Assembly (NCBI GenBank): GCA_033060915.1
Contig: CM065388.1
Location: forward strand, 28,496,501 to 28,560,500
Reading direction: 5' to 3'
Source of the DNA: Euryodendron excelsum
Lineage: Eukaryota; Streptophyta; Magnoliopsida; Ericales; Pentaphylacaceae
DNA: 64,000 nucleotides
The translations under genes and the position numbers were made by a program. Of this stretch, positions 1 to 10,558 are shown one piece after another; the first letter of the stretch is position 1, and the number at the start of each line of letters is the position of its first letter. The notes beneath the pieces are model-generated. The model made no database searches and was not told the DNA's origin. It saw nothing but the letters and a program-made list of their open reading frames with translations.

Positions 1-403
1 AAAGAGCAAAGTGCCGAAATGACAATTTTCGGGGAGCGCCCGATCTACCTCTAGACCTGTCCTCATAAAGTTATATGCACGCCTGTGCACCCTGCCTGAC
101 AAGTGCAATAATGCACCCACCTTTTCACATCTGCTTAAAGTTTGCATATATCCACCATTTCTCATGCATACCATGATTCCTGTACTCTTGTGTTTGCATT
201 CATACCCATCATATACCCACATAACATATATGAAAAGACAAGAGGGAAGAAATAATCATCATCGTATGCAAGAAATAAAAATAATGAACATAAAATCATC
301 ATACAGTCATCATCCATGAGGGCCAACATACGGCCTCAAAAACATAAAACAATACAGCCAAACTAACTGAACTACAACTGTGTCAACAGATAAAAGGGGC
401 GCC
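1..403. other. Flank downstream of the antisense PMD pseudogene
   Basis: A/T-rich sequence lying 3' of the PMD pseudogene when read on the minus strand. No coding potential, RNA gene or repeat array is visible. It probably belongs to the internal region of the retroelement whose 3' LTR starts at 4,539, but the window begins inside it and the other end cannot be seen. Confidence 0.4.
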
Positions 404-2346
404 TCAAGGAGTAGGGTCATCATCCAAGTCAAAGTCGCCTATATCCAGCACATACAGAGAGGGCTGGCTGGAGGAAGCTCCCGCGTCAAAAGGGCCCTGA
501 CCAAAGAAAAAGGCAAAAAGGGGAGGAGAGCTAGTATCAGAAAACAGGAGATACATAAGGAACATGAAAGTAATGAACCACAAATAACATACCCAACGGG
601 CTTCCATCAGAGATATGCGAGCAGTTAGGACCTCCTCCTCAACACGATACTGATCTCATGCCTGGCAAGCTGCTAGGTACTCCTCCTCAGATACGAAGCC
701 CTGGGCCCGACGCCAAAGCTCCACCACCTCATGGCCAGCCACCTGTCCTCCGACCACCAATCCAGCTGGGTGAAAGCGCCAATAGATCTTGCCCGGAAGT
801 GAGCCTCATAATCCACATCCGGCAGAAGCAAGAACCGCTCCCCAGGAACCCCGACCATATAAGGGATCTCTACCCCTGCCTGATAAAGTCCAAACATATA
901 CAAGGGAGGATCCATGGCCGTACGGAAGGTAGTATGAAACTGCCTCCAGTGACCCTCCCCGAGGTACGTCTCCCATGACACAGGACCCCGAAAGGTGATC
1001 CGCGACTTGGATAAGAGGATGACATCCCTCATGCCGGCATATTGGGTGGACCGGTGGTAGGGTGCCTAGGTCACATCCTGAGGCCTCAGCAACTCCAAGT
1101 TAGCCCGAAAGGCTACAAAATCTGTAAGCAATGACCGCTGGACTACTTGCTGCCTGGCCCATCTCGTGGACCGCGGGAAGGCATCGCCTGCTAACACCTC
1201 CGGTCGGCGAACTAGCAAATACTCATAGCTCCACCATACCAGAAATGGCCAAAAGCTCGTCAAGCTCCCCTGAGCCCCGGATGTCCTCACTCTCATCCCT
1301 CGTAAGAAGCAGGCAAAGGTGAAAGCACCCCAGTCAATATACTCTAGCGCGTCCAAATCCGCTACCAAGCTCACCAGAGACAAAGGGACCGTCGACCTAT
1401 TATTGTTGCAAAAGCAACTAAAGATGATGTACAGCACCACCCGGCGTCTCATAACAACCTGGTCATCAGGTAAAGGCTCAAAAGCAAAGGCTGTCTCGGC
1501 CGAGCATAAAAGTGAAGCTGGGAAACTCGAGCCCCCAAGCCCTGGCAATCCCAAGAGAAGACGGGCCTCCTCCAGAGACACGTCCCGTAGAGAGATCGGT
1601 ACCCCTCCGAAAGATAGCCTGATAATCATAGCCCAGTCAACGGGGGTAGGTCCTAACTCGAAACCTACCAAATGCACAATCCCTGTCTCCCCGAACCACC
1701 GCTCCAACAACCCCATAACGATCCCGTGATCAAGTCTATCAGTCTGCAAGGTCATAAAAGCGCCGAAACCGATCCAATGTAAAAAGTCCTAATAGGATGG
1801 AGCTGACACCTGCATAGCCCTCAAGGCCGAGATACTGGCCCCTTTGAATGAACTATGGGTAGACGATGGCATCCGACCATAGCGCGAATATAGGCTCGGA
1901 TGGAACGCCAAATCACGTAGCGGGGGAATATCAGGAATGGATAGCTGGTCGTTGCTGAATGAAGTATCTCTCTACCTGTCCCGAACGGAGGCTATGTCAT
2001 ATCCTGTCCGTGGGTCCACGGACGAGTCAGCCTCATCCTCAAATCTCTCATCAGGAGCCGCTGAGGGTTGTCCCCTCACAGAGCTCCCACTAGAAGCTGT
2101 CCTGCTCAAAGATCTCTATGACCCACTGCAACCGCCCCGAGGAGAACTGACCCTACCACTACTCCGTGCAGAAACACCCCTACTGTCTCCTCGTGCTTTG
2201 CCACCCCGACCACTAGTCCGAGCTGAGCCGCTCCGACTGCTACCTCTAGCCAAGTTGCCCTGACTATTGCCGCCCTCCTCGAGCTCTATCCGCGGTGCCT
2301 TCCCATGGTGCCTCCTGTTCGGACCGTCGCCTCCAGCCTCTGACAT
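404..2346 (-). pseudogene. Antisense plant-mobile-domain (PMD)-like gene, broken
   Basis: One minus-strand frame runs from the ATG at 2,346 (protein begins MSEAGGDG) to about 770 and then shifts frame. The N-terminal part is low-complexity, rich in Ser, Arg and Gly. The body (about 1,755-673) reads like the plant mobile domain / aminotransferase-like family: GLLERWFGETGIVHLVGFEL, then EEARLLLGLP, later WETYLGEGHWRQFH and PPLYMFGLYQAG. In-frame TAG stops lie near 2,116, 1,957, 1,795 and 1,066. At least two replace a Trp expected from context (SAPSY-stop-DFLHW, DVT-stop-APYH). After a frameshift near 769 the frame continues ELWRRAQGF to a GTATGT donor, a 96-bp phase-0 intron (592-497) and a last exon (496-404) ending in an acidic tail, IGDFDLDDDPTP. 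The plus-strand relative at 44,643-45,434 shares this intron and tail. The gene lies antisense to the downstream LTR. The family call rests on pattern recognition, not a search. Confidence 0.7.
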
Positions 2347-2427
2347 CTTGAAAAATGACAACATTCAAGAGGATCAATCAATCATCATATATGAAAAGTG
2401 CAAAGGTAAACGCGTCAATGTATATAC

Positions 2428-2488
2428 AAAAAAAAAAAAAAAAAAAAAGAAGAAGAGAGAAAAAAAAAAAAAAAAAAAAAAGAAGAAG

Positions 2489-2527
<39 letters not shown>

Positions 2528-2572
2528 AAAGGGAATGAGAAGAAAAGAAGAAAAAGAAAAAAAAGGAAAAGT
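2428..2572. repeat. Polypurine A/G tract
   Basis: About 145 bases of almost uninterrupted A with scattered G on the plus strand. It lies between the antisense PMD start codon (2,346) and the tandem repeat at 2,600. On the minus strand it would be a long T/C run in the leader of the antisense transcript. It gives apparent Lys/Arg-rich ORFs with no coding value. Confidence 0.85.
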
Positions 2573-2599
2573 GGAAGGGCAAGGGCCCCACCTACCCTG

Positions 2600-3290
2600 G
2601 TTCAAAAATTTTCTACAGGTTTTCAAGCTTTTTCCTCAAAAAGTTTGGTTTCTAAATTTCAAAGCCAGTTTTTCAGGTTTTCTCCTTCAAAAACCCTAGT
2701 TCAAAAATTTTCTACAGGTTTTCAAGCTTTCCCCCTCAAAAAGTTTGACTTCAAAATTTCAAAACCGGTTTCTCGGGTTTTCTCCTTCAAAAACCCCACT
2801 TCAAAATTTTTCTACAGAGTTTTCAAGCTTTTTCCTCAAAAAAGTTTGGTTTCGAAGCTTCAAAACCAGTTTTTCGGGTTTTCTCCTTCAAAAACCCTAG
2901 TTTAGAAATTTTCTAAGGGTTTCTAAGCTTTTTCCTCAAGAAGTTTGGTTTCAAAATTCAAAACCGGTTTCTCGAGCTTTTTCCTTCAAAAGCCCTGACT
3001 CAACATATTTGCGGTTTTTCTGAGATTTTCCTTCAAAAAGCCCCCATTCCAAGTACTTAACAATTTCTTGGGCTTTCACCTTCAAAAGCCCTGTTCTTCA
3101 AGTTTTCTAAAAAACAGTTTCCTTGGGTTTTTCTCGTTCAAAAATCCCACTCCCAAAAATTTCTTCAAAATCACGGTTTCTCCGGGCTTTCTCCCTAAAA
3201 AGCCCCTTTCTCAAAAGGATTTGCTTTATCAAAAGGTTTTAAAGCTAAGTGTTAAAATTTTTGAAAATTTCGGCAAAGTTTCGCCTTAAA
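2600..3290. repeat. Tandem repeat, unit about 100 bp
   Basis: At least three clear copies begin near 2,600, 2,700 and 2,800. Each contains TTCAAAAATTTTCTACAGG, a CTTTTTCCTCAAAAAG block and CTCCTTCAAAAACCC. Copies decay into shorter TTTTC/CAAAA motifs up to about 3,290. The element-2 internal region at 10,030-10,450 has a similar but more degenerate TTTTCAAAA-rich stretch in the corresponding position between antisense ORF and LTR. Confidence 0.75.
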
Positions 3291-4088
3291 AGGTCACTAC
3301 CCCGAAATTAAACAAGTCACAAACATAGTCTGAAACATCTCAAACCATCAACTAAAACAACCCCATCCTCCAAAACACGCATCCCGCTCTCAAACGCAAT
3401 TGTTAAGCCAATTTTTTGATCTTTTCAAATTTTCCTATTTCATCTACATTTTCAAAAATTTCCTGGAACATGCAAGAATATCACTACAATTTTCAAAAAA
3501 TATTTTATGATTTTTCAACCATCAACGAGATCCATTTTATAATTTTCTTCAATTTTTCCTATTTTTTGTAATTTTTAAAAATTAAAAAATTTAAAATTAT
3601 TTAGAAAATTATGAAACTTCATACGGTTGTTCTACACATTTTTCTAAAGTTCTCGGTGTAAAAATCCCTCACAAAAAGTCAATGTCCAAGCCCATAGAGA
3701 CAATTTTTCGGGTCTTGCGGAAAACTCACTTTACCCAAACACACAAAATCACTCAGAACGCGCTCACATCTCCACTAAATCACAAAAACAATCTGATCAT
3801 TGCGTTCTAGACATTCTAAAACATGGGATTACACTGTTCATATGCAAAAAAAGAAAGCAAACATATCGAAATCAACAAGTTTCAAGTAAACTAACCTTTA
3901 AAATTCTCCAACAAAAAACAAGCTTTTCAGCAAGAATCCGGCGACGATGACAATCCTCGGCACATGCCCAACGTCTCCCAACACTCCTCTAATGATTCCC
4001 GAGCAAAATCCTTTGAAATCCTTCGGAGAAAATCCCGAAATCAACCAAAGACCCGAAAACGCAACACTGAAAACGCGAACCAGCTCTG
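3291..4088. other. Non-coding internal region, A/T-rich
   Basis: No gene or array is visible. By position this would be the long 5' leader of the antisense PMD transcript if it starts at the minus-strand TATA-like site near 4,090. Confidence 0.4.
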
Positions 4089-4203
4089 TTTATATGACAC
4101 GGGTTGGCGCATGTAGCAGACGCGCAAGCACAAGAATCATACTGGTGCATGTATTACATGCGCAAGGCTTAAAACAACAAAGTGCGCATGTAACACATGC
4201 GCC
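4089..4203 (-). promoter_or_regulatory. Putative antisense promoter: TATA plus three 38-bp-phased dyads
   Basis: Read on the minus strand, three imperfect dyads (9-bp half-sites, 3-bp spacer) start at 4,183, 4,144 and 4,106, spaced 39 and 38 bp. The best has arms TGCGCATGT / ACATGCGCC around AAC. A TATAAA follows (4,094-4,089) with CAGAGC directly after it. LTR promoters of the second family have the same order: three dyads 38 bp apart, TATAAATA, then a close match to CAGAGCC. The module points toward the PMD pseudogene that starts at 2,346. That it drives this gene is inference from position and layout. Confidence 0.55.
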
Positions 4204-4489
4204 CGCCGGATAAACTTCCTACCAAAATCAGTTTCAAGCTTCCAAAAGTCCGAATTTGCTCTTAAGGCTTTGCCAAAAGCCGGAAGTCAAGCTTTCAACA
4301 TTCACTCGTAAGAATTGAATGTCCTGAACCAAACCGCGTCAAATCGACAACTAGATCCCCAATCAGAATGTAAAGCTTGTGAATTCCAAAGCCTTCCAAA
4401 CTGGCAACTCACAAGAGGTCCCAAAGCATTCTAAATTCACCGGCACATCGTCCCTCCAATCGCCTCGCGACCAAAAAGGGATTCTTACT

Positions 4490-4538
4490 TTGTTATTTTT
4501 TTGCCTTCGGCAAGCAAAGCCAAAAAAAGAGGAGCAAC
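4490..4538 (+). other. Hairpin and polypurine tract (PPT) before the 3' LTR
   Basis: A run of A with GAGGAGCAAC (about 4,522-4,538) ends exactly where the LTR begins with TG, as expected for the plus-strand primer site of an LTR retrotransposon. Just upstream, a T-rich arm ending GCCTTCG can pair with CAAAGCCAAAAAA to form an imperfect hairpin. Element 2 has a perfect counterpart at 10,774-10,798. Confidence 0.7.
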
Positions 4539-4699
4539 TGTAAGCACCCCATTTTTGCCCGTTCGGCAATCTCCTGTCCGACCGGGTTCGGTTTCCAACG
4601 TCACAACACATGCAGGCTCAAGATGAGCCTTTCAATCTCCAATCCAACCAATTGGTCGCTTCTCGGGCCCACAAGGACCCGCGGGAGCCATAAGCACCA

Positions 4700-5045
4700 T
4701 TATTCTAGGCAGCTTTCCAGACCAGGCGGTCCTAGAAACCAACGCCAACTAGGTAGCTTCCTGTGATCGGGCGATCTCGGGAACCAACACCTCATCAAAT
4801 TCCAGATGGTTCACTTCTAGCGCCTACTAGCCCGCCAACGCAAAATGTCTGTCATTTGGTAGTTCTCCAAGACTGGGCGTTCTCAGAGACCAACACCACC
4901 CTTCCAAGTAGCTTTCTAGGACCAGGCGTTCTCAAGAACCAACACCACCCTTACAGGTAGTTCTCTAAGACCAGGCGTTCTTAGAGACTAACACCGTACA
5001 GGTATTTTTTCAAGACCGGGCGGTCTCGGGAACCAACACCTATGT
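4700..5045. repeat. Tandem array, ~45-50 bp unit, inside LTR 1
   Basis: Copies carry AGACCAGGCGTTCT and GAGACCAACACC with small changes (examples near 4,866, 4,912 and 4,962). The final copies grade into the sequence before 5,050. No coding content. Confidence 0.7.
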
Positions 5046-5533
5046 CAACACCGACGCCTGCTAGCCCGACTCGGTGAAAAATGACCAAACCTGCCCCTTG
5101 GGCCTCCAGGCACGTTTTGGGAAAGTTCAAAATCCCTCAAAACGATAAGTCCATCCTTCCAAAATGTTGTTAAACCATTAGGCGTCCCTCGCACGCCATT
5201 TGGTCCAAATTCGGTCCTATTCCAGCCCACTCTGGTCAAAATGACCATTTTGCCCCTAAACATCTCAACACTGCGCAAACCCCGCCAAACGGTAAAAGAC
5301 TCTCCCAAAACCATCCCTGAACAACCCCACACACTTAACACAATACACTGAACCATTTCTAACCATTCCCAGCCAACCCTAGTCAAAATGATCGTTTTGC
5401 CCCTGGAAGTCCAAATATGCCTCGAAACAGCACCAGCCTTAGGATTTCGAGCAGAGAGTTTCACCACATGCTCTTATTTAACCCAAGGAGCGCCCTACGA
5501 CACTAAGCTCACACGACGCGATAAAAGTTCCCT

Positions 5534-5969
5534 GGAGCGTCTAGCAGACGCTCCGCCTAAATTGTCTTTTCCCTCGATTCCCTGGTTATAACGCACCGTC
5601 AACTAACTTGAGAAATGCGCAAATTAGAGAATTCTCGAAAACTCGTCCATAGATCTTTCCATCGATATGGTTTGATCGAATAGTTCGCTTCCCGAAGCCC
5701 TCCATCGTACGGTGTGAAAACTATAACTTTCAGCAACCCCTGGAGCGTCTCACAAACGCTCCGCCAAGGTTAACTTTTTCTCCAATTCTCTAATCAAAAT
5801 GCACCGTCAAACGACTTGAGAAATGCGTAAATTTAGAAATTCCTAAAAGTATTTCCAGAGTACTTTCCATCAGTATGGTCCGATCGAATAGATCGCTTCT
5901 CGAAAGCCTCGATCACAGAAAACAAAAACAGCCACTTCAAACACCCCGGGAGCATATCATAGACGCTCC
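5534..5969. repeat. ~207-bp repeats each opening with a 9-3-9 dyad
   Basis: Dyads lie at 5,534-5,554 (arms GGAGCGTCT / AGACGCTCC, spacer AGC, perfect), 5,742-5,762 (one arm mismatch) and 5,949-5,969 (two mismatches), 208 and 207 bp apart. Between them is repeated text with AACTTGAGAAATGCG and CCATCG/CAGTATGGT. Decayed minus-strand copies lie at 20,983-21,003 and 21,191-21,211. Confidence 0.8.
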
Positions 5970-6904
5970 GCAAAAGTGTCCTTTTTGGCACACTTCCCAA
6001 GACGATATCACCCCCTTTCTTGCATGCTTGAGCCAAGAGGGCTCTTAGATCATGTCTAGAGGAAAGCAAGTGAGAGCCATCGTGTAAGGGGACCTCTCAC
6101 TAGCCTACTTTAAGATGGTATGGCCTAAGAGCCCCTTGTTTATGTGGTGTAGCCTAAAAGCCTTGTATGCGAATCATGACCCCTTGCATATTACTATTTT
6201 GATCATGTCTTGTATGCTTGGCTTCATTTTATGCTTATTGCCATATTCCATAATGCTTGCATTGCTCTCAATTTTATGTCATTTCCAAGTTTTATATTTC
6301 TTTCAAAATTGTTCCAAGAGTTGGCTCCTTGAAGCTTAGGATGAGACCTTAGAAATTATGCCTTAGAAGGGCCCCTACTAACCCCCCTAACTCTCATTTT
6401 GGCATCATTGTATTTTGACTTGCATAAAAGTTGCTTTCCATTTCTCTAATTTTCAAGATTTCCATTATTTCAAATGTAGTGGTTGGAATGGCCCTATGGA
6501 ACCCTCTCTTAAGTGGTCTCTCTTTTATTTAGTCATATGAACCCTCTCTCGATGGAATGATCTCCTTGAAAAGTGGTTTTCAAAATCCTTCTCAAAAGAT
6601 GATTTTTAAAAATGCATTCTCTCCATCTTTGCATCAAAAATGATTTTCAAAAAATTGTCATCATTGTGTTGATTTTTGAAACCTCCACTCTTGTCAAGAT
6701 AAAGGTTATAATGGCCATTGAGGAAACCTCCCTTGGAATGGTTTTCAAACATCAACCATACAAACCATACTCTTGGTTAGAGTCAAAATTTTCATGGAAA
6801 TGATCTTCAAGAAGATTGCCAACCAAAGTCCATTGCATGCCATGTTTTGTTTTCAAAACTCTTTCTAAGAATGCATCAAAACAACTTTCAAAACCATTCT
6901 CGAA

Positions 6905-7160
6905 TCTAACTAGGTTAACTGGACCCTAGTTCACTAACCCTATGTTAACTTGACCCTAGTTGACCAACCCTAGGTTAACTTGACCATAGTTCATTCACCT
7001 TAGGTTAACCTAACCCTAAGTCATCCTAACCTTAGGTTAACCCAACCTTAGTTAGTTAACCATAGGTCATTTTAACCCTAGGTTAACTTAACCTAACCCA
7101 AGTTAGTTAACCTTAGGTTACCCTTAACCCTAGGCCAACCCAACTTAGGTTAGTATACTC
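6905..7160. repeat. GGTTAACC / CCCTAG-rich degenerate array in LTR 1
   Basis: Short units such as CCTAGGTTAACTTGACC repeat with substitutions. The minus-strand LTR fragment has the reverse complement at about 18,950-19,080. It resembles telomere repeat only superficially. Confidence 0.75.
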
Positions 7161-8340
7161 CAAGGTTCCAACTCTTGAACCCTTTTCCAAAGGGTCATTC
7201 AATTTTCAAACTATTCTCATAACCTATTTCTCCAATACCTCCTACGCTCTTGATTTCAAAAAAACCAACTCCATAAACTCTTCAAATGTTTCAACACTCC
7301 ATCTTCAAAGCATTTCCAAAAATGTTTTCAAAAGGTCACAAACCTAAGGGGTCGCTAGCCCTCTCATGGTTAGGGATCCCAAGGACAAGTGATAAATCAA
7401 GAATAACCTCTAAGGTTGTTCATATTAGGATTCCAAACTCTTAGCCATTTTCAAAAACCACTCTCCAGAACTAATTCATCAAAACATTCCTCCAAGGTTT
7501 TCAAAACAAGATTTCAAATTCTCTTGAGACATGACAAAACATTTTTCCAAAACTCCCTCAAGTTGATCCAAATACATTTTCAAGAAACACTCCACCATTC
7601 AATTTCAAGTCAAAACCTCTAAGACCTCAAAGTGTCTTAAACTTTTCTAAAGACCTCAAAGTGTCTTAAACTTTTCCAAAAGACCTCCAAGTGTCTTAAA
7701 CTTTTCCAAAGTCCCAAAAGCGTCTTCAAACCTTCCAAAGGCCTTAATGCGCCTATTTTCCATCGGGCTCTTGACCAAACTAAGATTAACCTGATTCTCA
7801 CCAAATGAGATATGTCGGCAACCTAAAATGGTGTGGTCATAATTTTTATTTCAACTCCAATCCCTCTTTCAAAAATTCCAATCAATTCAAAGTCTCTATT
7901 TTAAACTCTTTCAAAACCCCCATTATTTTCAAACTTCTTCCAAAACTTGCATCATGCATCATTCATCCAAAAATTGATGACTAAACCCCTTTTTTGAAGT
8001 TCTAAAGTGGATATTAAGTTGACAATGGTAACCAGTTATTCTAGTGAGTGAACAAAGGGTGATTAGACATGTAGGTACCGAAAGGGCAGAGTAGGGTGAT
8101 GATCTTAGGATATCTTCCCTACACGTAACCAACCCCCGAACCATAGATTTCTGTTTTCGAAAGCCTAAAATGGAGTTATTTTCAAAAAGGGTTTAAATAT
8201 TTCCAAAGGTTGCCAAACAACCTATTTTCCTAAAAACCCTCTCTTGAGGGAATTTTCAAAATTATTTTAAAAAACTCCAAGTTTAATCTTCGGATTAACA
8301 CTTAGTTTTAGGTGCCCTAACTCACCTTAATCAAGTTAGG

Positions 8341-8350
8341 TGGCGACTCC
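8341..8350 (+). other. Primer-site-like TGGCGACTCC inside LTR 1
   Basis: Ten bases identical to the start of the true primer-binding site at 50,958-50,942 (minus), but 148 bp inside the LTR end. The same motif occurs at the same distance in the other LTRs (15,961-15,971 plus; 51,112-51,122 minus; one mutated copy near 40,337). Confidence 0.6.
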
Positions 8351-8498
8351 TGATTTTCTAAAAAGCCCTTAGTCAAACCAATTTCCAAACCTAGTCGCAC
8401 TTGTCCTTCTAGGAAGACAAGTTCTAGTGACAGAGTTCCATGCTTTAGGGTCTCCGAGTTGAAAGGACCTTGGACACCCAAAAACCGGGGGCGCGACA

Positions 8499-8849
8499 AT
8501 AGTCAATTCCATTTCTGTATGTTCATTCATCCAAAAAGTATAACATGCATTAAATTTCATTTCTGTATGAACCTGTGCATTCATAAAATATGTACATCAA
8601 AAAAGTAGAACATGCAAAATAAGTTATACATCCAATTCCATGTGCATTCATAAAAACTAAAAATAAAAATAAAATAAAAATAAAAATAAAAAAAGAAAAT
8701 ATAACATGCTTTTACCTGTGCACTTTTAGAATTGGCATAAGTAAACTGTTTTTGTACAAAAACTAACTCTATGTCCTTCCCTCTCTCTCAAATAGGAAAC
8801 AGGGAACAAGGTAAAACTCAAAAAGGAGCTAAAGCCACCACTCAGACAT
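8499..8849. other. Junction and A/T-rich spacer after LTR 1
   Basis: No primer-binding site follows the LTR end. Repeated short phrases such as CATTTCTGTATG and TTCATCCAAAAAGTA occur, with an AAAATAAA run near 8,655. No gene seen. By analogy with element 1 this is the region downstream of the antisense ORF. Confidence 0.4.
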
Positions 8850-10024
8850 CTATAGCATCGTTACACACCTCAAAAAGCTTAGATTTCCATGGCCGACAAG
8901 AAATAGAGAATAGGTCAATGGCACACCCTCAACCTCTCTAATCACATGACTCCTGGCTCGAGATACCATGTATGCTGAAAAAGAAGAGCACTGGATAACT
9001 GTCCAATCACCGAAAGCTGGAATATTGGAGCACATCCCTGAAAATGAGCATTAACCCCCTGTTGGAGTCTGGTAAGGCTCACGAAGGTCTCTCCCACAAC
9101 CATAGGAGCATGGGAATGCCCTTCACAAATCTTGACAAGCAGTGCATATAACCGACAGTCGACCAAGTCATCCCCCCCGGTGGAAACATCAACAAGTTTA
9201 GGAGACGCAAAGCTAGTGCTACTATGGAGAAATGGACCAATCTTGAGAAGTATGCCAATCCCCTATCCGTCACAAGCTCAAAATGAAAGAAACAAGAACT
9301 TCATTGAGACGTAAGGAAATTGGGGCAAAAAATCAGAAGAAAATGCTGCACAACAGAGCCCAAGCTGAGAAGAAACAATCGTGATGCAGCCATTAGGAAA
9401 AGTAGGATCGATAATGTCAGCTGAACCATCCCGAAGACCTAAGAGGAAGCCATACTCATGCAGAGTAAGGGCAAGCTCACAATCCCCAAAATGAAAGAGA
9501 GACAAGTTAGGTGGCCAAAAGAGACCCGCTACTAGAAAACAAGCTGCATCAATAGGAGAGAAGCCATGCAACCAGAGGACTAGCAAAAAATGTCTTGCTC
9601 ATCTGGAGGATACCCGTCCTACCAAACCCGTAGTCAGCTCAAAATAGCGTCGGCCATCCCAAAAGTCAAAAGTGGGAAACCTCGACATCCATCTCATCCT
9701 CAAAGGCTGGCTTAACTGGAGGGAAGGGGTTGACTGGAGGCTTACTCCCCCCTTTCCACTCTGGCTAGAAGATACTCGATTGGCAGAGTGCAGACTATCC
9801 CTATAGCGGCTGGAGCTGCCGACAGAATCTGTCTGGGCCACCTTCCCGAAGCAGTGTCTCCCTTCAGAACCGTCATCGCCTGTGTATGTCGTCCTGAAAG
9901 GTGAGTTAAGGTAAGAGGTATTAATACATGATATATGCAGTTCAAAAGATAAGAAATAAAAGCAAGAAAAAATTAATAATGATAATAACCAAAGATAAAA
10001 TATAAATGAAAATGAATGATACAA
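8850..10024 (-). pseudogene. Antisense DUF7745/PMD-like gene, broken
   Basis: Minus-strand frame from 10,024 to 9,278 with one TGA at 9,599-9,601, where context (VSSR-stop-ARHFL) suggests a lost Trp. Pieces continue in other frames to about 8,850. Segments include FPTFDFWDGRRYFELTTGL, FHFGDCELALTLHEYGFLLG and GHSHAPMVVGETFVSL. The FGDCEL-x-LTLHEY-x-x-LLGL signature is typical of plant DUF7745 / PMD-like proteins found with transposable elements. Text before about 9,900 on the minus strand looks like an intron with acceptor CTTTCAG. It is not closely similar to the PMD pseudogene at 404-2,346 but holds the same antisense position ahead of the 3' LTR. Family call by recognition only. Confidence 0.6.
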
Positions 10025-10500
10025 CTTTCATATAAATTCTACTCAAACCAACTTAAAGGGTATCTTAAACTGTTCATTCAAAGGTTCTTTTCTAAAATCA
10101 ACTCTCAAAGGTTTCTTCAAAAGTTCTTTTTCCAAAAACAATTCTCGAAAAGTTTCTTAACTTCTTCCCTTCAAAAGTTCTTTTTCAAAATCAGTTTCCC
10201 AGGGGTTTCCTATTATTTTCCTCGAAAAGTTTTCAAGAAATCTTTCTTCTAAAAGTTCCTTTCCAAAATTGATTTTCAAAAGGTTTTCTAATTCTCTTTT
10301 CGAAAAGTTTATCTTCAAAATCACTTCTTAAAATCAAATTCTAAGGTTGCTAAATGTTTCCTTCCCAAATCTACTTCGAAAATCAAGGTCAAAAATCATT
10401 TTCAAAATCAAATCTCAATTTTTACAATCCATCTCTAAGCTTTTCTGATTCAGTTCTTTAAGAAAATTTCTTTTCCAATCAGGTTTAAGATTCTCCCAAA
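10025..10500. repeat. TTTTCAAAA-rich degenerate repeats, element 2 internal region
   Basis: Short repeated phrases such as AAAGGTTTCTTCAAAAGTTC fill this stretch. No convincing gene. Confidence 0.55.
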
Positions 10501-10558
10501 CCTTTTAAATCCCGTAGCAGTGTCGAACCAGCAATTTGCTAGTTTTGATCCTAAGCTT

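Larger units (their letters stand above)
4539..8498 (+). mobile_element. 3' LTR of element 1 (family 1), 3,960 bp
   Basis: It starts TGTAAGCACCCC directly after the polypurine tract and ends GGGGGCGCGACA, so it has TG...CA ends. No primer-binding site follows 8,498, which fits a 3' LTR. Inside are a ~50-bp array (4,700-5,045), ~207-bp repeats with dyads (5,534-5,969), a block with CTTTCTTGCATGCTTGA shared by all LTRs here, a CCCTAG/GGTTAAC-rich array, and the shared 3' domain with CCTACACGTAACC and TGGCGACTCC. The TATA region present in the minus-strand relative (20,645) is not evident, so it may be deleted. The 5-bp target duplicate cannot be tested because the other end is outside the window. 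Confidence 0.85.

Noticed and set aside
1319..1729. 136-codon plus-strand ORF
   Set aside because: Shadow of the antisense PMD frame, which has recognisable motifs on the minus strand.
2267..2905. Long plus-strand ORF, Lys/Arg-rich then Phe/Ser-rich
   Set aside because: It is a translation of the purine tract and the 100-bp tandem repeat, with no start context or domain.
6905..7160. Interstitial telomere repeat
   Set aside because: CCCTAG occurs, but the units are GGTTAACC-based, irregular, and part of the LTR in both orientations, not TTTAGGG arrays.
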